Below, one piece after another: positions 7,890-11,961 of a stretch of DNA of 11,961 nt. The stretch is from assembly GCA_900769285.1 (NCBI GenBank), contig CAAGGB010000238.1, positions 1-11,961 of the forward strand, in the 5' to 3' direction. The DNA is from Victivallales bacterium (lineage in GTDB: Bacteria; Verrucomicrobiota; Lentisphaeria; Oligosphaerales; Oligosphaeraceae). The notes beneath the pieces were generated by a model. The model was not told the origin of the DNA. It did not search any database and worked only from the letters and a program-made list of their open reading frames with translations. The number at the start of each line of letters is the position of its first letter. Position 1 is the stretch's first letter. The translations under genes were made by a program, and so were the position numbers.

Positions 7890-7905
7890 GCGGTTCGCCG
7901 GCGCG
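7882..7905 (+). terminator. Weak hairpin across the stop codon of the DUF6785 gene
   Basis: CGCGC (7882-7886) pairs with GCGCG (7901-7905). An inner CGG-TTCG-CCG stem with a UUCG loop sits at 7891-7900, and the TGA plus one G forms a 4-nt bulge. A moderately T-rich stretch (TTCCGTTTGTCGTT) follows. A plausible but imperfect terminator; another case here of a hairpin including the stop codon. Confidence 0.35.
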
Positions 7906-7917
7906 TTCCGTTTGTCG

Positions 7918-7946
7918 TTGACCATATCCGAATTTTGAGATAGAAG
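7918..7946 (+). promoter_or_regulatory. Candidate sigma70-type promoter for pheT
   Basis: TTGACC (7918-7923), a 17-bp spacer, then TAGAAG (7941-7946). It lies in the A/T-richer 81-bp gap before pheT and would give a leader of about 20 nt. This supports pheT being transcribed separately from the membrane protein gene. Confidence 0.45.
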
Positions 7947-7970
7947 CTACACAGAAGTCGAAGAAGAAGC

Positions 7971-10364
7971 ATGAAGACATCGATCAACTGGCTGAAGCAT
8001 TATGTGGACATTCCGTGGGACGCGAAGGAGCTGTCGTCGCGTCTGACGGGGGCAGGTCTGGAGGTTGAGGGCATCGAGACGTCGGGGACGGTTCCCGAGG
8101 GCGTCGTGGTGGGCCTGATACTGAGCCGCGAGCCGCATCCGAACAGCGACCACATGAGCGTCTGCCGCGTGGACATCGGCGTCGGCGAGCCGGTGCAGAT
8201 CGTCTGCGGCGCGCCCAACTGCGACGCCGGCCAGAAGGCGCCCTGCGCCACCATCGGCACCGACTTCGGCGACTTCAAGATCAAGAAGTCGAAGCTGCGC
8301 GGCGTGGAGTCCCACGGCATGCTCTGCTCGGAGCGCGAGCTGGGGCTGAGCGACAACCACGAGGGCATCATGATACTCGACACGGACGTGGCGCCGGGGA
8401 CGCCGTTCGCCAGCCTGGTCGCCGGCGACACGGTTATCGACTGGGAGGTGACGCCTAATCGCCCCGACTGGAACTCGCATGTCGGCATCGCCCGCGAGAT
8501 TGTGGCCCAGACGGGCGGTGAGCTGCGGCTGCCCGCGCCGGAGATTGTCGTGGACGAGTCGCATGACATCGCCGAGATGGCCTCGGTCGAGGTCCGCGCG
8601 CCCGAGCTGTGCCCGCGCTACATCGCACGCGTCTTCACGGACGTCAAGATTGGCCCCAGCCCGGACTGGATGGTCAAGGAGCTGGAGGCCGTCGGGCTGC
8701 GCTCCATCAACAACGTCGTCGACATCACCAACTACGTGATGCTCGAGTTCGGCAACCCGCTCCATGCGTTCGACCTGAGCACCATCGCGGGGCGGAGCAT
8801 CATCGTGCGCCGCGCCGAGGACGGCGAGGAGATCACCACGCTGGACGGCAGCCACGCGACGCTCACCCACGACCAGCTCCTCATCGCCGACCGCGACCGC
8901 GGCGTCGCCCTGGCCGGCATCATGGGCGGCGAGAACAGCATGATTCAGGACACGACGACCACCGTCCTGCTGGAGGCGGCCACGTTCGACCGCTCCAACA
9001 TCCGCCTCAGCTCGCGCAAGCTCGGCATCGCCTCCGACTCCTCCTACCGCTACGAGCGCGGCGTCAGCCCTGAGATCACGGCGCTGGCCAGCGAGCGCGC
9101 GGCGACGCTGCTGTGCCGCTACGCGGGCGCGAAGCAGGCGAAGGGGGTCATCGACTGCTATGGCCGTCCGTGGCAGTTCCGCGAGCTGACGTGCCAGGTG
9201 TCGCGCTGCAACGCGATACTGGGCCTGGAGCTGTCGGCGGAGGAGATGGCGGACTGCTTCCGCCGCCGCGGCATCGAGGTGCTGTCGGTGACGCCGGAGC
9301 GGGTGTCCGTGCGGACGCCGGGCTGGCGCTTCGACCTGTGCGCGGAGCACGACCTGTGGGAGGAGGTGGCGCAGATGGTCGGTCTGGACCGCATTCCCGA
9401 GGCGGGCATGTCGTCGCGGCTGGTCGGCAGCATGAAGGACGACAAGTTCCTGCCGCTGGAGGAGATGCGCGGACAGTTGCTGGGCCTCGGCCTGGACGAG
9501 ATGCTGAACTACACGATGTTCTCCGAGCAGCAGTGCCTGCAGGGCGCTGACGTGCGTCCGGAGGAGCTGCTGAAGGTGTCGAACCCCATCAGCGCGGAGC
9601 TGGCGTGCCTGCGGCCGACGCTGCTGCCGGGCATGATACAGGTGGTCGCGCACAACGTGGCGCGCAACGAGCATGACCTGCGGATGTTCGAGACGGGGCG
9701 CGTGTTCCGGATGGTCGACGGCAAGATGACCGAGGCGCTGCAGGCGGGCATCATCATGACGGGCAGCCGTCAGGAGGGCGCGTTCGGCGCGGCCCGCGCG
9801 GAGATGGTCGACTTCTACGACCTGAAGGGCGTGCTGGAGGGCTGGTTCGCGGCGCGGCGGCTGTCGGCGCCGCGCTGGGAGCCGGCGGAGAGCGCGTCGT
9901 TCAAGCGCGGCGCGTGCGCGGAATGGCGCGTCGGCAAGCGCCGCGTGGCGATCTTCGGTCAGGCGTCGGAGGAGCTGGTGAAGGGCATCCGTCTGCGTCA
10001 GCCGCTGTTCGTGGCGCTGGTGGACTTCGAGGTGCTGCAGTCGCTGCGTCCGGCGGCGCTGAAGTACCGTGCGCTGGCGCAGTTCCCGGGCACGTCGCGC
10101 GACTTCTCGTTCGTGGCGCCGTCGGAGGTGACGCACCAGCAGGTCGTCGACACCATCGGATCGCTGAAGATGCCGCTGCTGGAGGACATCCGGCTGTTCG
10201 ACATCTTCGAGGACGAGAAGGTGCTGGGCAAAGGTCGCCGCAGTCTCTCCTACTCGGTCACGTTCCGCAACCCCGAGCGGACCATCACGGACGAGGAGGG
10301 CAACGCCATGCAGGAGAAGATCCGCAAGGCGCTGGTCGACCGTCTGCACGTCGAGCTGCGCTGA
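7971..10364 (+). CDS. pheT: Phenylalanine-tRNA ligase beta subunit
   Basis: 797 residues, the normal length for bacterial PheT (E. coli 795). With PheS it forms the alpha2beta2 enzyme that charges tRNA-Phe; the beta subunit binds tRNA and edits Tyr-tRNA-Phe. Domains in order: opening MKTSINWLKHYVDIP; the EMAP-II-like tRNA-binding domain (about residues 40-150, PHPNSDHMSVCRVDIG, CGAPNC); NRPDWNSHVGIAREI; the B3/B4 editing region with PLHAFD (His265) and GIMGGE (Glu321); RLSSRKLGIASDSSYRYERG; the B5 and catalytic-like region (about 400-690); and the C-terminal FDX-ACB anticodon-binding domain (about 700-797, QFPGTSRDFSFV). The start is the first Met, with a purine-rich but weak ribosome binding site (GAAGAAG). 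pheS is not adjacent, unlike the usual pheST operon. Codon style changes sharply near base 9075: C-ending before, G-ending after. Confidence 0.97.
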   Translation: MKTSINWLKHYVDIPWDAKELSSRLTGAGLEVEGIETSGTVPEGVVVGLILSREPHPNSDHMSVCRVDIGVGEPVQIVCGAPNCDAGQKAPCATIGTDFGDFKIKKSKLRGVESHGMLCSERELGLSDNHEGIMILDTDVAPGTPFASLVAGDTVIDWEVTPNRPDWNSHVGIAREIVAQTGGELRLPAPEIVVDESHDIAEMASVEVRAPELCPRYIARVFTDVKIGPSPDWMVKELEAVGLRSINNVVDITNYVMLEFGNPLHAFDLSTIAGRSIIVRRAEDGEEITTLDGSHATLTHDQLLIADRDRGVALAGIMGGENSMIQDTTTTVLLEAATFDRSNIRLSSRKLGIASDSSYRYERGVSPEITALASERAATLLCRYAGAKQAKGVIDCYGRPWQFRELTCQVSRCNAILGLELSAEEMADCFRRRGIEVLSVTPERVSVRTPGWRFDLCAEHDLWEEVAQMVGLDRIPEAGMSSRLVGSMKDDKFLPLEEMRGQLLGLGLDEMLNYTMFSEQQCLQGADVRPEELLKVSNPISAELACLRPTLLPGMIQVVAHNVARNEHDLRMFETGRVFRMVDGKMTEALQAGIIMTGSRQEGAFGAARAEMVDFYDLKGVLEGWFAARRLSAPRWEPAESASFKRGACAEWRVGKRRVAIFGQASEELVKGIRLRQPLFVALVDFEVLQSLRPAALKYRALAQFPGTSRDFSFVAPSEVTHQQVVDTIGSLKMPLLEDIRLFDIFEDEKVLGKGRRSLSYSVTFRNPERTITDEEGNAMQEKIRKALVDRLHVELR

Positions 10365-10389
10365 GGCGCGGTCGACCATCATTCGTGGT

Positions 10390-10416
10390 CCCCGGGGCGG
10401 CGCCGCCGTCCCGGGG
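10390..10416 (+). terminator. Very strong 12-bp hairpin between pheT and efp, without a U-tract
   Basis: CCCCGGG (10390-10396) pairs with CCCGGGG (10410-10416). Inside, a G-T pair and CGGC/GCCG (10398-10401 with 10405-10408) extend the stem to 12 bp around a 3-base loop. No T-run follows, so it may be a Rho-linked end, an RNA-stabilising 3' stem for pheT, or a leader structure of efp. Confidence 0.55.
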
Positions 10417-10447
10417 CAGTCAGTCATTCTAAAAGCAAGCAGAGTCC

Positions 10448-10452
10448 AAGGA
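10448..10452 (+). promoter_or_regulatory. Ribosome binding site of efp
   Basis: AAGGA, 11 nt before the ATG at 10464. The A-rich flank (AAAAGCAAGC) should leave it single-stranded downstream of the strong hairpin. Confidence 0.55.
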
Positions 10453-10463
10453 ACCAAGAGTAC

Positions 10464-11039
10464 ATGCTAGTCAAGCAGTTCAAGACGGGCGGCGTCATCA
10501 CGGTGAACAACGCGCCCCACATCATCGAGAGCATCGAGAAGCACACGCCGAGCGCGCGCGGCGCGGCCACCATCTACAAGGTCCGCTGCCGCAACCTCCT
10601 CACCCAGACGAAGACCGACCTCTCCTGCAAGGGCGAGGACGCCTATCCGGAGCCCGACTTCCGCCAGCAGGAGGTCCAGTACCTCTACAAGGAGGGCAGC
10701 GACTACGTCTTCATGGACGTCAACACCTACGAGCAGTTCCCGCTGCCCGCCGAGGCCGTCGGCGACCAGAAGCAGTTCCTCATCGAGGACATGGAGGGCA
10801 TCTTCGCCCTCATCCTCGAGGACCGCATCGTCGGCATCCGTCTTCCCGACGTCGTCGAGATGAAGCTGGTCGAGTGCGACCCCGCCATCAAGGGCCAGAG
10901 CGCCACCAACCGCGGCAAGTCCGCCACGACCGAGACCGGGCTCGTCCTGCAGGTCCCCGAGTACATGAAGGTCGATGAGGTCGTCCGCGTCGACACCCGC
11001 ACCGGCGAATTCCTCGGACGCGTCGGCACCACGTTCTGA
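10464..11039 (+). CDS. efp: Elongation factor P with an EfpL/YeiP-type tip loop
   Basis: 191 residues, full length for the EF-P family (about 185-190). EF-P binds the ribosome between the P and E sites and relieves stalling at polyproline. The KOW-like N-terminal domain (1-60) contains TPSARGAATIYK. The tip lysine of E. coli EF-P (KPGKGQAF) is replaced, and Arg32 stands where E. coli YeiP/EfpL has Arg33 in SPTARGAATLYK. The central OB domain (YKEGSDYVFMD, YEQF) and C-terminal domain (DPAIKGQSATNRGKSATTETG, VDTRTGEFLGRV) read like ordinary EF-P. So the tip is EfpL-like, needing no lysine modification, on an EF-P-like body; assignment to the EfpL branch is likely but not certain. No modification enzyme gene is in view. 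It lies 99 bp after pheT and ends in an intrinsic terminator. Codons are strongly C-ending, unlike the neighbours. Confidence 0.93.
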   Translation: MLVKQFKTGGVITVNNAPHIIESIEKHTPSARGAATIYKVRCRNLLTQTKTDLSCKGEDAYPEPDFRQQEVQYLYKEGSDYVFMDVNTYEQFPLPAEAVGDQKQFLIEDMEGIFALILEDRIVGIRLPDVVEMKLVECDPAIKGQSATNRGKSATTETGLVLQVPEYMKVDEVVRVDTRTGEFLGRVGTTF

Positions 11040-11056
11040 TTGGGCAACGATTGAGG

Positions 11057-11088
11057 CGCGTTGCGCCGCTGGCGCAGCGCGTTTTTTT
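11057..11088 (+). terminator. Intrinsic terminator of efp
   Basis: CGCGTTGCGCC (11057-11067), loop GCT, GGCGCAGCGCG (11071-11081): an 11-bp stem with one G-T pair, followed directly by seven T. It starts 17 bp after the efp stop and is the only textbook terminator in the window. Confidence 0.9.
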
Positions 11089-11150
11089 CTCTCGTTTTTT
11101 TTTTTCTTTTTTCTTTTTTTTCTCTCGTCACTCTCGTTTCTTTTTCTTTC
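11082..11150 (+). repeat. T-rich pyrimidine tract with long homopolymers
   Basis: After the terminator T-run the + strand carries almost only T and C. It has an 11-T run (11095-11105), a 6-T run and an 8-T run, each separated by a single C in the latter cases. Apart from G in two TCG contexts, the only purine is one A at 11130. Homopolymer lengths here are prone to sequencing and assembly error. Confidence 0.85.
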
Positions 11151-11186
11151 TCGTCCCTCTCGTCCCTCTCGTCCCTCTCGTCCCTC
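11151..11186 (+). repeat. Four tandem copies of TCGTCCCTC
   Basis: Exact 9-bp copies start at 11151, 11160, 11169 and 11178. A 30-bp T-rich stretch (11187-11216) follows and shifts the phase by 3 bp relative to the next block. Confidence 0.95.
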
Positions 11187-11216
11187 TCGTTTCTTTCCTT
11201 TTTTTCTTTTCTTTTT

Positions 11217-11366
11217 TCGTCCCTCTCGTCCCTCTCGTCCCTCTCGTCCCTCTCGTCCCTCTCGTTTCTCTCGTTTCTTTTTCTTTTCTCGTCCCTCTCG
11301 TCCCTCTCGTTGCTTTAGTCGAGTTAGTCGCTTGAGTCGATTGAGTCGAGTTAGTCGAGTTAGTCC
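11217..11366 (+). repeat. 150-bp phase-continuous 9-bp repeat tract
   Basis: Five exact TCGTCCCTC copies (11217-11261) are followed in phase by TCGTTTCTC, TCGTTTCTT, a T-rich unit (11280-11288), two more TCGTCCCTC (11289-11306) and TCGTTGCTT. Then come TAGTCGAGT, TAGTCGCTT, GAGTCGATT, GAGTCGAGT, TAGTCGAGT and a partial TAGTCC (11361-11366). All boundaries keep the same 9-bp register, so the two sequence types belong to one array that has diverged. The core TCGTCCCTC units have no stop codon in any of the three + frames. Confidence 0.9.
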
Positions 11367-11378
11367 ATAAACTGTGCA

Positions 11379-11385
11379 AAGGAAG
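11379..11385 (+). promoter_or_regulatory. Ribosome binding site of the DUF1835 gene
   Basis: AAGGAAG, 7 nt before the ATG at 11393, the best-spaced Shine-Dalgarno in the window. It selects this ATG over the out-of-frame ATG at 11386. Confidence 0.7.
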
Positions 11386-11392
11386 ATGATAG

Positions 11393-11940
11393 ATGTTGCA
11401 TCTGCATTCGGGTGATGTGGCGGCGGAGATGCTGCGCGGCGTGGTGCCGGGGCGTCACCTGGTGTATGCGGATGTGCTGTTCGAGGGGCCGGTGCCGCGC
11501 GAGTGGACGCCGGACTGGGGACGGGTGCGCGCCGAGGCGCTGTGCCGCGAGGGGCTGGTGCCGTTTTCGCGGGAGGCGGTGGCGGGTCGTCTGGACGAGC
11601 AGGCGCGCGCGATTGCCGAGGCAGCCGCCGAGGCGGAGCGCGTGTTCCTGTGGTTCGACGACTGCCTGTATGACCAACTGTTGCTGCAGTTCGTGGTGGC
11701 CTGTCTGCTGCCGGAGCGTCCGGGGCAGACGGTGGCGCTGGTGCCCTGTCCGGTGGGCGCGGCAGGGTTTGGCGAGCTGACCGTGGAGTCGTGCGCGGCT
11801 CAGTGGTCGCGGGCCGTGCCGCTGGATGAGGCGGCGCGGCGCCGTTCGCGCGAGACGCTGTGGCCGGCGCTGACGTCGAACAGCCCGGAGGACATTCAGC
11901 GTCTGGCCCGTGAGGGCGACGACGCCTATCCGGCGTTGGG
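11393..11940 (+). CDS. DUF1835-domain protein, 3' end missing
   Basis: 182 complete codons are visible with no stop before the contig edge. The start has a strong ribosome binding site. The N-terminus (LHLHSGDVAAEMLRGVVPG, then VYADVLFEGPVP) and the later block VFLWFDDCLYDQLLLQ match the DUF1835 pattern, in which family members show a W-x-x-D-L-Y-D-Q-type motif; here it is WFDDCLYDQ. The function of DUF1835 proteins is not established; some have a second C-terminal domain, which would be beyond the edge. The six residues that would follow (DRKSVV) come from adapter sequence and should not be counted. Codons are G-ending, like lhr, unlike efp before it. Confidence 0.75.
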
Positions 11941-11961
11941 AGATCGGAAGAGCGTCGTGTA
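11941..11961. other. Illumina TruSeq adapter sequence at the contig end (not genomic)
   Basis: The last 21 bases begin AGATCGGAAGAGC, the common start of Illumina TruSeq adapters, and continue CGTCGTGTA. That is the variant seen when reading through into the universal adapter. The match is exact over its whole length from memory. It marks untrimmed read-through retained by the assembler. Confidence 0.95.

Larger units (their letters stand above)
11040..11392. other. 353-bp intergenic region, efp to DUF1835 gene
   Basis: Made of the efp terminator, then T-rich and 9-bp repeats up to 11366, then 26 bp leading to the DUF1835 start. It has no credible coding sequence: open frames through the repeats encode only three-residue repeats. 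A -10-like CATAAA (11366-11371) is the only promoter hint for the next gene; the repeat itself would have to supply a -35. Confidence 0.8.

Noticed and set aside
5733..7925. 730-codon minus-strand frame antisense to the DUF6785 gene
   Set aside because: Low-complexity Arg/His/Gln composition with no recognisable motif; the + strand frame has clear membrane segments and family blocks.
7947..10457. 836-codon open frame on the minus strand across the whole of pheT
   Set aside because: It is antisense to an unmistakable pheT. It is rich in His, Arg, Gln and Leu without domain motifs, and long antisense frames are expected in such GC-rich sequence.
11106..11316. Triplex-forming (H-DNA) mirror repeat
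   Set aside because: The tract is pyrimidine-rich, but the TCGTCCCTC unit is not mirror-symmetric and is interrupted by G, so good intramolecular triplex pairing is not supported.
11151..11366. CRISPR array
   Set aside because: Units are 9 bp, tandem without spacers, and there are no cas genes.
11128..11379. Minus-strand frame encoding TRG repeats, and + strand frames encoding SRP, VPL or SSL repeats
   Set aside because: Several frames across the 9-bp repeats are open simply because the unit length is a multiple of three and lacks stops; there is no unique protein sequence.
1..11961. tRNA, rRNA, insertion sequence, prophage or defence genes
   Set aside because: I looked for cloverleaf ends, transposase or integrase motifs and terminal inverted repeats and saw none.

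Overview
The window is a high-GC bacterial contig end carrying six genes, two of them cut by the window edges. The base style is strong: GTG/CTG/GCG-rich codons, long open antisense frames and short tandem repeats between genes. The 699-residue membrane protein of the DUF6785/DUF6784 type, next to an intracellular-looking clan GH-A glycoside hydrolase, suggests a PVC-superphylum bacterium (Lentisphaerota, Verrucomicrobiota or Planctomycetota). That placement rests on gene content only. The last 21 bases match an Illumina adapter, so this is an assembled short-read contig, probably metagenomic, and the right edge is an artefact rather than genomic sequence.

Layout, left to right. (1) 1-3487 +: the C-terminal ~1160 residues of a long-form Lhr helicase; the N-terminal ATPase half lies upstream of the window. 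(2) 3534-5438 -: a 634-residue glycoside hydrolase, convergent with lhr. A 12-bp inverted repeat sits across the lhr stop, and a triple 9-bp repeat lies between the two genes. (3) 5439-5789: a 351-bp divergent control region with a candidate sigma70 promoter on each strand, a pair of 10-bp direct repeats and a hairpin. (4) 5790-7889 +: the DUF6785 multipass membrane protein. (5) 7971-10364 +: pheT, with its own candidate promoter. (6) 10464-11039 +: an elongation factor P whose tip loop is of the EfpL/YeiP type (Arg in place of Lys), separated from pheT by a very strong hairpin without a U-tract. (7) 11040-11392: an intrinsic terminator followed by about 280 bp of pyrimidine-rich, largely 9-bp-periodic repeat. 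(8) 11393-11940 +: the start of a DUF1835 protein, running into the adapter.

How they fit together: the divergent hydrolase/membrane-protein pair may be a small glycan or saccharide uptake and cleavage unit (inference). pheT and efp are core translation genes. The most unusual structure is at the 3' ends of genes. Twice (lhr and efp) a stop codon or terminator hairpin is followed directly by 9-bp tandem repeats with no stop codon in the direct frames, and strand composition (G versus C) flips inside genes on a roughly 1-kb scale.
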